Origin: CAUZIZ01 sp965218775
GTDB lineage: Bacteria; Acidobacteriota; UBA6911; RPQK01; JAJDTT01
Direction of reading: 5' to 3'
Assembly: GCA_965218775.1 (NCBI GenBank)
Contig: CBDCLS010000006.1
Coordinates: 2,852,001-2,916,000, forward strand
DNA length: 64,000 bases
This document shows, piece by piece, positions 1-9,060 of the stretch (its first letter is position 1; each line of letters opens with the position of its first letter). Position numbers and translations under genes: made by a program. The notes beneath the pieces were generated by a model. That model saw only the letters and a program-made list of their open reading frames with translations, made no database searches and was not told the DNA's origin.

Positions 1-218
1 CCACCCGGCGCTACCCCCAGCTAGCGGGTGTTGGCCGTCTCGAAGCCTGGTTTTCCGAGCGCCCAGCATGGTGGAAACAGCAACTGCTGGAGCTCGATTT
101 GACGGCCGTTCCGGAGCCCCAGGGCCTGACACTCATGGCCCTGCCAGACAAGGAAGAAGTTACTGCGGCGCGACTCCGGAGTATCTACTACACCATGGGA
201 GATGGTGACCTCTTCTAG
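1..218 (+). CDS. C-terminal end of an unrecognised protein (partial)
   Basis: An open frame enters from the left edge (codons from position 3) and stops with TAG at 216-218, giving about 71 residues with no start inside the window. The composition is that of a real protein: charged and amphipathic, with a tryptophan-rich stretch (EAWFSERPAWWKQQ) and the ending YYTMGDGDLF. The stop is followed by about 100 bp of spacer and then the convergent end of the SGNH gene. I do not recognise the family. The frame on the opposite strand is less protein-like and I read it as a shadow. Confidence 0.5.
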   Translation, partial: TRRYPQLAGVGRLEAWFSERPAWWKQQLLELDLTAVPEPQGLTLMALPDKEEVTAARLRSIYYTMGDGDLF

Positions 219-321
219 ACCAGCTTTCGTATTGCCAGTTGTCGCGGCTGGCGTCAGGGCCGTCCTGGCAGGGCTTGCGACCGAGACCACCCACAGATCT
301 GAACCAGTCGGACTACATGAT

Positions 322-1665
322 CTATCCGATTGACAACGGTTTTATCAGCCAATCGACAACAGGCTCAACCGCGATCTCCTGACCTAAATCATTCCAATGA
401 GTATCTGCCAAGAGAAAACAGAGGGAGCCAGCTCTTGCAGCTTCGTGAAAATGAGAGGATAGCGAAAGGTAATCAATACCTTCTCGCTCTGCAAAGGTGG
501 CTAAAACCTGCTCCAGGCTATCGCAGTTTTGCAAACTCGATTCCCATAAATCGTCCGGATCCTGAGACAATGGGGCGTCTAAGCCGACTGAAGCCATCCG
601 GTGTAGCAATAATGCGTTCCTTTCTACATGGGACAGGTAGATTTGAGGTTTGGAAGGAATGTAGACAAGAAGCATACGAATTCCTTGGTCTTTTAATGCT
701 GTGGAAGTTCGGGCCAATATCTCCTGTGTTGGTTCCAATCCTGGATGAGCCTCCCAGTAGCTCTTAGGATAGCTTGAGTTTCGAAGGTACAACGGGCTAA
801 ACCATATAGGTTTTGCCTCAGTGCTCCTGAACAGAAATGGAGGAAGAGGATCTACTTTTTTCTTTGCAGACTCAGCTCTTGAAGACTTTAGAGCGATCTC
901 CTTGATCAAATCGACCAAGTAGCTCTTCGGATAATCGAAGCCAGGGAAAAGCTGAGCATAATTGCGAACACCCTGCTTCTGAGTTTCTTCTAACTGAAAC
1001 GCCTCGTCGATATCATTACCACCGAAGAAAAACCAAACGACGGCGCGGGGACGCAATTGCAGGCCTAGAGTATTTAGCATGAATTCCTCACGCTGTGGTC
1101 CTAGACCAGGTATTCCTAGGTTATACACGGATAGCTTTGTGCGATCCTGCACTTTTGCTTGAAACCCAGGGGGAGACAAGACGCCAGCAGCAAGCGCAAA
1201 CGAATCACCGACTAACAGTACATCTGCTTGATTTCTTTCGGTGAGGTTGGGCAGTCCGTTCTTATCTTTCCTGAAGATTAACTCAGGATACTGCTCGCTA
1301 TCAGGGTTAGCTTCGGAGGATACAAGTCCTAGAGCTTGTAAATCCTGAGGCGCCGGGCCCGTAGATACGGCTTGTCCAGACATGTCATAAGGGAGGGGAA
1401 CTCCCGATATGGGTGTTCTTTCGAGGATACCTGGATGGAAGAGTTCAATACCAGAAAGGGGAAAAGAGGATCTATCCCAGAACGGGAGGTGTTGGGGAAA
1501 TGTTCTCAACATCAACTCAACTGCTACAGTGCATATCAGTAGAGTGCAGGTAATCGCGATAGCCCCGAAGAGGAATTTTGTATAAAGCTGGGGATAGGAT
1601 GAAGCTCTGTTTCCAGATTGAGGCGGGTACTTATTCTTCGTGAGCGTTGATATTTTTCTTAACAT
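322..1665 (-). CDS. Membrane-anchored SGNH/GDSL-type hydrolase-like protein
   Basis: The 447-residue product has one N-terminal membrane segment (about residues 30-55) and a large outer domain. The SGNH blocks are visible: VGDS at 152-155 carries the likely nucleophile serine, GGND at 215-218 supplies the oxyanion glycine and asparagine, and DTHWN at 421-425 supplies the Asp-x-His pair. In this family the protein would act as an esterase or O-acyl transferase on extracytoplasmic glycans, much as AlgX/AlgJ-type proteins do; the substrate cannot be read from the sequence. The gene starts just downstream of a truncated R1 repeat and is convergent with the partial gene at the left edge. Confidence 0.7.
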   Translation of the reverse strand: MLRKISTLTKNKYPPQSGNRASSYPQLYTKFLFGAIAITCTLLICTVAVELMLRTFPQHLPFWDRSSFPLSGIELFHPGILERTPISGVPLPYDMSGQAVSTGPAPQDLQALGLVSSEANPDSEQYPELIFRKDKNGLPNLTERNQADVLLVGDSFALAAGVLSPPGFQAKVQDRTKLSVYNLGIPGLGPQREEFMLNTLGLQLRPRAVVWFFFGGNDIDEAFQLEETQKQGVRNYAQLFPGFDYPKSYLVDLIKEIALKSSRAESAKKKVDPLPPFLFRSTEAKPIWFSPLYLRNSSYPKSYWEAHPGLEPTQEILARTSTALKDQGIRMLLVYIPSKPQIYLSHVERNALLLHRMASVGLDAPLSQDPDDLWESSLQNCDSLEQVLATFAEREGIDYLSLSSHFHEAARAGSLCFLLADTHWNDLGQEIAVEPVVDWLIKPLSIG

Positions 1666-1690
1666 CGATGTGTCATATCGCGCGGTGCGT

Positions 1691-1790
1691 GGATCGTCGT
1701 CGAAGCTGCGAAGGCATCGACTTCCTCCTCCCGCCCTGACCTCGCCTCACAAGCCCCATCTGCAAACGTGATCGTATTTTAATCGTATTT
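1691..1790 (-). repeat. R1 repeat, copy A (truncated)
   Basis: Read on the minus strand, this has the conserved R1 start (GCAGATGGGGCTTGTGAGGC, near 1762-1743) and the GA-rich and TTCGACGACGA core. It then breaks off about halfway through the full-length element. The outer left arm (to about 1790) has no complementary partner, so the second half and right arm are lost. It sits between the 3' end of the TPR gene and the start of the SGNH gene. Confidence 0.75.
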
Positions 1791-1803
1791 ATGAAGTGCG
1801 GCA

Positions 1804-3837
1804 CTAAGGCTGGGGCGAAGGATGGGCGCCGCTTTCCTTGTCCCAGCGGCCAAGCACCTTGCTGGGTGTCTCCTCGCCAGGAAAGTGGCGCTGTGCTCGT
1901 TCCAGGACCTCGAGGGCTTTTGGTCGTTCGCCCAAGCTGTGCAGGGCAAAGGCCAGATTATTATAGAACGGCGCCTGGTGTGGGTTTCGCGCCAAGGCCC
2001 GTTCATAATGGGAGATGGCTTGCTTTAGATCTCCCTTCCTGTGCCACACGATACCTAGGTTGTGCAGGATCTCCGGATTATCGGGTTTTCGGGCCAGAGC
2101 CTCCTGGTAAATGGACAGGGCCTCGTCTAGTCGTCCCTGCTTGACGTAAACGCTGCCCAGATTTCCCTGTACCTGCACGTGATCGGGTCGCACAGCCAGC
2201 GCCTTTTGAAAGAAGCCATGCGCCGCATCCAGTTCGCCTTTTTGAGCATACGCGGTACCGAGATTATTAAGGGCTTCGACCTGATCGGGCTGTAGAGCCA
2301 GCGCCTCATGGTAGGCCGCAATGGCGGCATCGAGCTTGCCTTTGCTCCAATAGGCGTGACCCAGGTTGATCTGTATGGCGGGATAGGCCGAATAGGTCTT
2401 CACCACACTGGACCACAGCGACTCGCTGTCCTGCCACACCTCGCAGCGCTGCCATGTCGAAAATCCAAGAAGGGCGACTAGCACACTCACGCTTGCAACC
2501 AAGAGGCCCCTCACTATCCCTCGCCGCTGTGCATACAACCAATCGAATGCTAGTCCGGCGAGATAGCACAATCCGATGGAAGGAATGTAGAGGTAGCGGT
2601 CCGCCTGAAACGGAAGGAACTTGAAGGTTGGTAACAGGGTAAAGAGGAAGAAGAGACTTCCAAAAACGATGACTCTGGTGTATCGGCGTGAGATCCAGAC
2701 CCCTGTCGTGAGTGCCGCAACGGACAAAAGAGAAAGAAGAAACGTTGGCTGGAGAAAGGCCGCCTTGGGAGGAGCGATGTGGATGATGGACAAGGGGATC
2801 AGCCTTAGGCCGGTGCCCAGAGGGTAGACCAGCCCCCAGCAAGCAAGCAGGAACTGCTCTTTTAGAAAGTCGGGTCGCGCCCACTTGGAATGGTCCCTAA
2901 GGGTCCTCACGAGAATGTTTTCTCGGTCGTTCAGCTTGGCTGGGTGAGAGCTGTGGAGTTGCTGATCACTCTGTCTTCTCGCTTTTTCCGTCTCTGAGGG
3001 GAGTTGAGGCTCGGGATTGTTGCGCTCGCCAACTCCTTCAATAATCTCTCGAGGAGAGTGCACCCTGTTTTTCTGGCTAACCGAACTTGCAGGTTCAAGG
3101 ACCTGGGGCCACCATCGGAAGTGATCAAGGAGGTAGGCGCCCAACCCAAAAACAAGGCTCAAGACCAAGAAGGGTATCTTTTCGATCAAGACGCGCCAGG
3201 TCCAGGACCGCCCACCGAGGAAATCGCATAGCAGCATCACGATCGGGAGAGTAATCGCCATCTGCTTGCTTAGGAGCGCTACAACGAAGCTGGCCAGCGA
3301 CAGGATATAAAACAGGGACCTTTGACCGGCCCGGTACCGAAGATAGAACAGCAAGGCGGACAGAAAGAAGAGGGTAGAGAGTACATCTTTTCGCTCCGAG
3401 ACCCATGCTACCGATTCGACATGGATAGGATGGACTCCGAACAGGAGTGCGGCGATCAGGGCCGGTATCAGCCGGTGCGCCAGTCGCCGCACCAACCAGA
3501 ACACTAGCAGGGTATTGATCAGATGGAGCAGTAGATTGGTCAGATGATAGCCAAAGGGATCCAGTCCCCATATCTTGTAGTCGATGGCAAGAGAAGCAGA
3601 AGAGAAAGGGACATAGGTCTTCATTCTTGGGTAGGAGAAGATCTTGGCGAGCGAGTCCCAGGACAGGTGTTGAATCAGCCGATTGTCTGTGACGTAGATA
3701 CCATCGTCCCAGTTTACAAATTCGTTGTCCAAGGAGCCGAGAAACGGGACCAGCGTGACCGCCGCGATCAGAGCCAAGGCCGCGGTGAGATGCCGCGCCT
3801 CCTTCTTCCCTCCCTGATCCTGCCTCGCAAGCGCCAT
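1804..3837 (-). CDS. Polytopic membrane protein with C-terminal TPR repeats (TMTC/GT-C-like)
   Basis: The protein has many hydrophobic segments and, in its last 190 residues, at least five tetratricopeptide repeats (for example NLGHAYWSKGKLDAAIAAY and NLGTAYAQKGELDAAHGFF). The early luminal loop carries FVNWDDGIYVTDN, the Asp-Asp signature typical of GT-C glycosyltransferases of the PMT/TMTC kind, followed by the characteristic HVESVAWVSERKDVLS stretch. The likely role is transfer of a lipid-linked sugar to exported protein; the substrate is unknown. The ATG at 3837 is chosen. An in-frame TTG at 3918 would add 27 residues. Neither start has a strong ribosome-binding site. The gene is divergent from the methyltransferase gene. 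Confidence 0.75.
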   Translation of the reverse strand: MALARQDQGGKKEARHLTAALALIAAVTLVPFLGSLDNEFVNWDDGIYVTDNRLIQHLSWDSLAKIFSYPRMKTYVPFSSASLAIDYKIWGLDPFGYHLTNLLLHLINTLLVFWLVRRLAHRLIPALIAALLFGVHPIHVESVAWVSERKDVLSTLFFLSALLFYLRYRAGQRSLFYILSLASFVVALLSKQMAITLPIVMLLCDFLGGRSWTWRVLIEKIPFLVLSLVFGLGAYLLDHFRWWPQVLEPASSVSQKNRVHSPREIIEGVGERNNPEPQLPSETEKARRQSDQQLHSSHPAKLNDRENILVRTLRDHSKWARPDFLKEQFLLACWGLVYPLGTGLRLIPLSIIHIAPPKAAFLQPTFLLSLLSVAALTTGVWISRRYTRVIVFGSLFFLFTLLPTFKFLPFQADRYLYIPSIGLCYLAGLAFDWLYAQRRGIVRGLLVASVSVLVALLGFSTWQRCEVWQDSESLWSSVVKTYSAYPAIQINLGHAYWSKGKLDAAIAAYHEALALQPDQVEALNNLGTAYAQKGELDAAHGFFQKALAVRPDHVQVQGNLGSVYVKQGRLDEALSIYQEALARKPDNPEILHNLGIVWHRKGDLKQAISHYERALARNPHQAPFYNNLAFALHSLGERPKALEVLERAQRHFPGEETPSKVLGRWDKESGAHPSPQP

Positions 3838-4027
3838 TGCAAAAACGCCTATCGTTACTTGTGATTCAAGGGACCTATTTGGCCCTCTTTCCTGATGCGA
3901 TAGCACAGGCGAGCTCAATCGTACACTTTAAGAGTGAGAAAATTTAATCGCTTCGGCCGATGAGGATGCTCCGGTTTGGAGTTGACTGCCTGAGGCTCGG
4001 TGTTTCAACCTAGGAGGCTGGCTGACG

Positions 4028-4897
4028 ATGCCGATACCTATCCCATCCGGAAATCCAGAGAGTTACGATCGAATTCGCGAGCAATATCGGATCGAAAAGG
4101 AGTTGGCCCGGCGCCTTTGGACCGCGCCGCGCGAGGTGCGGCGCCGGCTCTACGGCAAGGTCTACAACGAGTTTATGCGTGTTGTGCCCGCTTATCGCGC
4201 GCACGCCGAGCAGCATCAAATATTATCGCCTGTCCCCGAGGTCCTCCTGCAGGCCGCCCTGCTCCAGCCCTTCTTGTCCGAGAAGGCGCTGGTCCTTGAA
4301 ATCGGAGCCGGAGACTGCGCTCTCGCTTCCTATCTGGTTCCTTTCGTGGGTACGATGATCGCCGTGGACGTTTGCGAAGAAGTGTTGCGTCAGGTGGCCC
4401 CCCCACAGAACCTGAGCCTAGTTCTTTCGGATGCCTTGTGCCTGGCGCAGCCCGCGGAAAGTGTGGATCTTGCGTACAGTTGTCATGTTCTGGAGCACCT
4501 GCATCCGGAGGACGTCTATGAACATCTGAGAGAGGTTCGACGGGTGCTCAAGCCCGGGGGTGCTTACGTCTGCGTGACGCCCAATCGGCTGCTTGGACCT
4601 CACGATGTCTCGAAGTACTTCGACGATGAATCCTCCGGACTCCACCTCCGGGAGTATGCGTACGGCGACTTGGCACGCTTGTTTCGGGAATCCGGATACG
4701 CCAAGGTGAAAGTCTTGCGCGGTCTGGGCCGACCACCAACACCCTGGCCAACATGGCCCTACACTTTGTTCGAGTATCCTTTGAGTCTCTCGCCCGTTTC
4801 CGTCCGGCGTCGAGCTCTGAAGCTGCTCGGAGGTCAGCCGCCCTTCCGACCGCTGGAGCAGGTCAAGCTGGTTGCCGAGAAGCCCGACGTCGTTTGA
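4028..4897 (+). CDS. Class I SAM-dependent methyltransferase
   Basis: The 289-residue product has the Rossmann motif I VLEIGAGDCALA (residues 89-100), an acidic motif II (AVDVCEE, Asp114), CHVLEHL, and the post-motif sequence RRVLKPGGAYVCVTPN. Together these match the Methyltransf_11 fold. A good GGAGG lies 9 bp ahead of the ATG. The first 70 residues are Arg-rich and helical and precede the catalytic core. The acceptor substrate cannot be deduced. The gene is monocistronic, and its 3' end faces R1 copy B and then the convergent proBA operon. Confidence 0.85.
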   Translation: MPIPIPSGNPESYDRIREQYRIEKELARRLWTAPREVRRRLYGKVYNEFMRVVPAYRAHAEQHQILSPVPEVLLQAALLQPFLSEKALVLEIGAGDCALASYLVPFVGTMIAVDVCEEVLRQVAPPQNLSLVLSDALCLAQPAESVDLAYSCHVLEHLHPEDVYEHLREVRRVLKPGGAYVCVTPNRLLGPHDVSKYFDDESSGLHLREYAYGDLARLFRESGYAKVKVLRGLGRPPTPWPTWPYTLFEYPLSLSPVSVRRRALKLLGGQPPFRPLEQVKLVAEKPDVV

Positions 4898-4940
4898 ACT
4901 TTGGTGGGGAATTCGTTTGTAGCTGTATCTTGGGATTTGG

Positions 4941-5200
4941 CTAGATGATCGATTCCGAAATAGCATGGCAATTGCAGATGGGGCTTGTGCGGCGAGGTCA
5001 AGGCGGGAGGTGGAACGACGATGCTTTGCCATCTTCGACGACGACCAACGAAGAGATCGCCCGCAACCCCCGTCTGCCCAACGGGTTGCGCGCCCGAGTA
5101 CGAATTCAGCCTCTCTACTGTGCAGACGAGCAGCTCAGATACATTCAGTTCGATTTATGGGCGCAACAATTGTCATGTTATTTCGGAATCGATCATCTAG
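4941..5200 (+). repeat. R1 repeat, copy B (divergent, complete)
   Basis: A 260-bp element bounded by 34-bp inverted arms (4941-4974 and 5167-5200). They differ at only two positions, and both would be G-U wobbles in an RNA read on the + strand. The ends are CTAG...CTAG, and the right end directly abuts the TTA complement of the proA stop codon at 5201. An inner stem pairs GCAGATGGGG (from 4974) with CCCCCGTCTGC (ending 5077). A second stem pairs GTTGCG (5085-5090) with CGCAAC (5162-5167). This is the most divergent full copy, yet all stems are kept. Confidence 0.9.
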
Positions 5201-6475
5201 TTACTCCCGAATCTGTCCGTCTCCGTAGATAACGAACTTTTCGGTGACCAGGCTTTCGAGGCCCATGGGGCCGTAGGCGTGCAACCGCGTGGTGCTGATG
5301 CCGATCTCCGCACCCAGCCCAAGCTCACCGCCGTCGGAAAACCGGGTAGAAGCATTGAGGAGTACCACAGAGGAGTTGACGCGATCCAGGAACTTCTGCC
5401 CGGTGGCTTGATTCTCGGTGACGATGGCCTCGGTGTGGTCTGATCCGTACTCTCCAATATGTCGGATGGCCTCGTCCAGGTCAGAGACGACTCGGACAGC
5501 CAGGATCAGATCCAGATACTCGGCATGGTAGTCCTCTTCGGACGCAGGTAGAGCGTCCGGAATCGACTGCCGGGTTTTTTCGTCTCCCCGTATCTCAACT
5601 CCACAGCGCTTCATGTGTCTTTGGAAGAGCGGCAGAAACTCCCCAGCGACGGCTTCGTGCACCAGGAGTGTCTCCATGGCATTGCACACCGCAGGACGCG
5701 AAACCTTTGCGTTTTCGGCGATGGCGACAGCCTTTCGTAGGTCTGCCTCCTGGTCCACATAGACGTTGCACACGCCCTTGTAGTGTTTGATCACGGGGAT
5801 GCGGCTGGTCTCAGCCACGAACCGGATGAGTCCTTCGCCGCCGCGGGGGATGATGAGATCGATGTTCTCGTCCTGTTGGAGCAACAGGCTGACCCCCTGG
5901 CGGTCGGTGGAGTCCACGATTTGACAAGCGTCGCCCAACTCCTCAGGGGCCAGCGTAAAGGAAACTGTCTTCACCAACGCACGATTTGAGTGGATTGCCT
6001 CCGATCCGCCCTTGAGAACAGTGGCATTGCCTGCCTTGAAACAAAGAGCAAAGGCATCGATCGTCACGTTGGGTCGAGCCTCATAGATGATGCCGATGAC
6101 CCCGAGAGGAATAGCTACCTTCTTGACCTCTAGTCCGTTGGGACGGGTCCAGGAGTGACGGATCACTCCGACGGGATCGGGCAGAGCCGCTACTTCCTTC
6201 AGGCCTTGAATCATGGCGGCTATTCGCCTCTCATCCAGCTTGAGACGGTCCAGGAGTGGCCCTTTGACACCTTTCTTCTGGGCGGCGGCAAGATCCTTCT
6301 GGTTGGCGGTCAAGAGCTCTTGCCGGGTGTCGGGCGTGCCCAGACGCTGGGCGAGACTCAAGAGCAGCTGATTCTTGGTCTGTGTGTCCAGGTTGGCAGT
6401 TGCACGGCTGGCCGCCCGTGCTCGCATCGCCAGCCCGGTGATCGCGGTCTCCAGAGATTCGATTGTAGATTCCAT
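5201..6475 (-). CDS. proA: Gamma-glutamyl phosphate reductase
   Basis: This is the second step of proline synthesis: NADPH reduction of glutamyl-5-phosphate to the semialdehyde in the cytosol. At 424 residues it has the usual family length. Visible signatures are IPLGVIGIIYEARPNVT (residues 122-138), the GGSEA stretch and the catalytic cysteine in SRPAVCNAMETL (Cys264), with a typical STRFSDGGELGLGAEIGIST ending. It lies 2 bp downstream of proB, so the two are surely co-transcribed. Its stop codon is immediately next to R1 copy B. Confidence 0.97.
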   Translation of the reverse strand: MESTIESLETAITGLAMRARAASRATANLDTQTKNQLLLSLAQRLGTPDTRQELLTANQKDLAAAQKKGVKGPLLDRLKLDERRIAAMIQGLKEVAALPDPVGVIRHSWTRPNGLEVKKVAIPLGVIGIIYEARPNVTIDAFALCFKAGNATVLKGGSEAIHSNRALVKTVSFTLAPEELGDACQIVDSTDRQGVSLLLQQDENIDLIIPRGGEGLIRFVAETSRIPVIKHYKGVCNVYVDQEADLRKAVAIAENAKVSRPAVCNAMETLLVHEAVAGEFLPLFQRHMKRCGVEIRGDEKTRQSIPDALPASEEDYHAEYLDLILAVRVVSDLDEAIRHIGEYGSDHTEAIVTENQATGQKFLDRVNSSVVLLNASTRFSDGGELGLGAEIGISTTRLHAYGPMGLESLVTEKFVIYGDGQIRE

Positions 6476-6477
6476 GC

Positions 6478-7656
6478 TTACTCCCTTGGACCCGTACCCC
6501 GGTTCACCGGAACCAGGTTGTCTCTGTGGATCACCTCGTCATAGTAGATGTAGCCTAGCCTGGATTCAATCTCGTCGCTTTTCCCGCCCTGGATGATCTC
6601 CACTTCGTCAGAACTGTAGTAGCTGAGCCCCCGAGCGATCTCCTTTCCCCCGGGTTCCAGCACACGCACCGCGTTGCCGGAGCCAAATTCGCCGCTCACC
6701 GAGGTGATGCCGATCGCGAGGAGACTCTTGCCCTGCTCCAGGATCGCACGAACGGCCCCGCTGTCCACGCTGAGGCTCCCCATTGGAGCAAGCGAGTGGA
6801 GAATCCAGTGCTTGCGAGCCGAGAGCCGTTCCTCGAGCGGAAGAAAAAGTGTCCCCTCCTCTTCCCCTGCCAGCACACGTTCGATCACGCCCTGGTTGAG
6901 CCCGCTGGCAAGTACCGAAGGAATGCCGAAATGCGCGGCCTTCTCGATCGCGATGAGCTTTGACCTCATCCCTCCCGTGGTAAACCTCGAGGGACTTTCA
7001 ACCTCCTGGGCGTAGCCGAAGTGGGTGTCGTCGATCCGGGGGACGGTGGGGATGATCCCGGGGTGCTCAGAAACTCCAGAAACGGGGGGCTCGTAGAACC
7101 CCTCCACCGTCGACAGAATAAGGAGAAGATCGGCCTGGACCAGGGCAGCTACCTGGGAGGAGAGGTTGTCATTGTCCCCGAACTTGATCTCCTCGACGAC
7201 TACGGTGTCGTTCTCGTTCACGATCGGAAGGATCCGTGTCGAGAGAAGGGTCTCCAGCGTATTGCGGGCGTTTAGATAGCGCTCGCGGTTCCGGAAGTCG
7301 TCCTGTGTCAGGAGAATCTGTGCGGTGTGATGGCCTCGGAGAGAAAAGAGCTGCTCGTAGAGTGCCATGAGCAGATTCTGTCCGACGGCGGCACACGCCT
7401 GTTTTTGGGGTATGGTTTTGGGAGAGCGGATGAGACCCATGGCAGGAGCGCCCGCCGCGACGGCACCGGAGGTGACGAGAATGACCTGGTACTGTTTCTC
7501 CAGAAGTCGAACCAGGCTTTCCACCAGCCTACCGATTCGAGCCCTGTCTAATTCCTGGGCTTCGTCTGCCAGCACGCCCGAACCCACCTTGACCACAATG
7601 CGCCGAGCGCTGGAGAGAGTCTGGCGAAACTCACGATTCGATTGTTGTTGTCCCAT
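6478..7656 (-). CDS. proB: Glutamate 5-kinase with PUA domain
   Basis: The enzyme phosphorylates glutamate with ATP to start proline synthesis and passes the labile product to ProA. The N-terminal amino-acid kinase domain shows VVKVGSGVLA, the VTSGAVAAGAP loop, NENDTV and FTTGGMRSKL. The last 110 residues form the PUA domain, as in the long form of the enzyme. Proline feedback acts on the kinase domain in this family. The gene leads the proBA operon. Its start is only 65 bp from the end of an IS256-family insertion, so the native promoter may have been displaced or replaced. Confidence 0.97.
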   Translation of the reverse strand: MGQQQSNREFRQTLSSARRIVVKVGSGVLADEAQELDRARIGRLVESLVRLLEKQYQVILVTSGAVAAGAPAMGLIRSPKTIPQKQACAAVGQNLLMALYEQLFSLRGHHTAQILLTQDDFRNRERYLNARNTLETLLSTRILPIVNENDTVVVEEIKFGDNDNLSSQVAALVQADLLLILSTVEGFYEPPVSGVSEHPGIIPTVPRIDDTHFGYAQEVESPSRFTTGGMRSKLIAIEKAAHFGIPSVLASGLNQGVIERVLAGEEEGTLFLPLEERLSARKHWILHSLAPMGSLSVDSGAVRAILEQGKSLLAIGITSVSGEFGSGNAVRVLEPGGKEIARGLSYYSSDEVEIIQGGKSDEIESRLGYIYYDEVIHRDNLVPVNRGTGPRE

Positions 7657-7721
7657 GCTGTTTTCCTGCAGTTAGACAGGCTACCTATGTTAAGGCCGTG
7701 CTCCGGAAGGTCAAGGTTCGA

Positions 7722-9060
7722 AGTAGCGTAACTTCTTTTCTGTAAATTCTGGTCAGGCCTGGGTCGGAAAGACAGAGGTCTGGGACAGGATTCTCCAAAA
7801 ACAGAAACGTCTATCTGGCAAGGAGAATCAAATGAACCCAGACCTGGAAAAGAGAGTACCACGGGAGATCCTGGCGGAGTTGATCGAGGAAGGAACAGAA
7901 GCCTTTCGAGGAATCCTGGAGAAGCTGTTCAACGTGGCCATGCAGTTGGAAAGAAGCGAGTTTCTGGGAGCGGAAGCGTACGAGAGAACAGCCAGTCGGC
8001 GAGGCTATCGAAACGGATTCAAAGGCAAGCGGATTCAGACTCGAGTGGGAGAGCTGCACTTGGAGATTCCACAGGTGCGTGGGTTGAGGTTTTATCCCAA
8101 GTCGCTGGAGAGGGGTTGCCGTTCGGAGAAGGCCCTGAAGCTGGCCATTGCCGAGATGTATGTGATGGGAGTCTCGACGAGGAAAGTCACCGAGATCACG
8201 GAGCAGCTGTGTGGGTTGGAGATCTCGGCCACCCAGGTCTCGAGAGTGGCCGGGATGCTGGACGAAGAGCTGGAAGAGTTTCGAAGCCGGGAGCTGGGAG
8301 AGTATCCGATCGTGTATCTGGATGCCCACTACGAGAAGGTTCGAAGAGGCGGCAGGGTGCAGGACGTGGCCATCCTGAAAGCCATAGGAGTCAATCGTTT
8401 CGGAACGCGGGAGGTGTTGGGTCTGAGCACCAGGATCAGTGAAGCGGAGGTGCATTGGCGAGGGTTTCTGGGAGATCTGCACAAGCGTGGACTGAGAGGG
8501 GTCGAGCTGTTTGTCAGTGACGATCACGAAGGACTGAAGGCGGCCAGGCGGGCAGTTTATCCGTCGGTGCCCTGGAACCGTTGTCAGTTTCACCTGAGTA
8601 AAAACGCCCAACAATATGCTCGCCGCAAAGAGGACAAGCCCCGCATCGCCCAGGCCATGCGGGACATTTTCGATGCCCCGTCTCGAGAAGATGCCGAGGA
8701 GCTCAAGGGTAAAGTCGTCAAGAAGTTCGAAAAGATTGCACCGGAGTTCGTGAGCTGGCTGGAAGAGAACGTGGATGAAGGGCTGACAGTGTTTGATTTT
8801 CCGAGGAGCTGGTGGCGAAGGATCCGAACCATCAACGGACTGGAGAGACTGCACCGGGAGATCCGGAGACGAACCCGGGTGGTGGGAATCTTTCCCCACG
8901 AAGCGTCGGCGCTGCGGCTCATCTCGGCTGTGCTTGCAGAGATACACGAGGAGTGGTTAACCGGCCGGCAATACCTGAACCTGGCCGGCTGGAAAACACA
9001 AGTGGAGCAATTCTTCCCTACAGGCCCTAAAGAAAATTACAGAAAAACGGTTGCTTAACC
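7722..9060. mobile_element. IS256-family insertion sequence, copy 1
   Basis: The 1339-bp element has imperfect terminal inverted repeats. The left end starts AGTAGCGTAACTTC; the right end, read inward, starts GGTTAAGCAACC; both share TTCTGTAA and a GGCCTG block. It is flanked by a 7-bp direct repeat GGTTCGA (7715-7721 and 9061-9067), a likely target-site duplication. One transposase gene fills it, with a stop codon 2 bp from the right end. It lies between the divergent proB and metallo-hydrolase genes. Confidence 0.93.
7832..9058 (+). CDS. IS256-family (mutator-type) DDE transposase, copy 1
   Basis: The 408-residue transposase has DDE catalytic residues in family context: Asp164 in VYLDAHYEK, Asp230 in LFVSDDHEG, and Glu338 in TINGLERLHREIRRR. 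The C-x2-H of RCQFHLSKN (251-254) follows the second Asp. The N-terminal half has the usual SRRGYRNGFKGKR DNA-binding stretch. The frame is intact, so the element is probably still active. The protein is identical to that of copy 2 at 58050-59276. Confidence 0.97.
   Translation: MNPDLEKRVPREILAELIEEGTEAFRGILEKLFNVAMQLERSEFLGAEAYERTASRRGYRNGFKGKRIQTRVGELHLEIPQVRGLRFYPKSLERGCRSEKALKLAIAEMYVMGVSTRKVTEITEQLCGLEISATQVSRVAGMLDEELEEFRSRELGEYPIVYLDAHYEKVRRGGRVQDVAILKAIGVNRFGTREVLGLSTRISEAEVHWRGFLGDLHKRGLRGVELFVSDDHEGLKAARRAVYPSVPWNRCQFHLSKNAQQYARRKEDKPRIAQAMRDIFDAPSREDAEELKGKVVKKFEKIAPEFVSWLEENVDEGLTVFDFPRSWWRRIRTINGLERLHREIRRRTRVVGIFPHEASALRLISAVLAEIHEEWLTGRQYLNLAGWKTQVEQFFPTGPKENYRKTVA

Noticed and set aside
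330..767. A 145-residue open frame opposite the SGNH gene
   Set aside because: The minus-strand product has clear SGNH motifs; this one has none.
2306..2884. A 192-residue open frame within the TPR gene
   Set aside because: Out-of-frame shadow; the main frame has TPR repeats and membrane segments across the same region.
7811..8947. A 378-residue open frame antisense to the IS256 transposase (and its copy at 58029-59165)
   Set aside because: It exists only because the transposase codons leave the opposite frame open; the + strand protein has the DDE residues.
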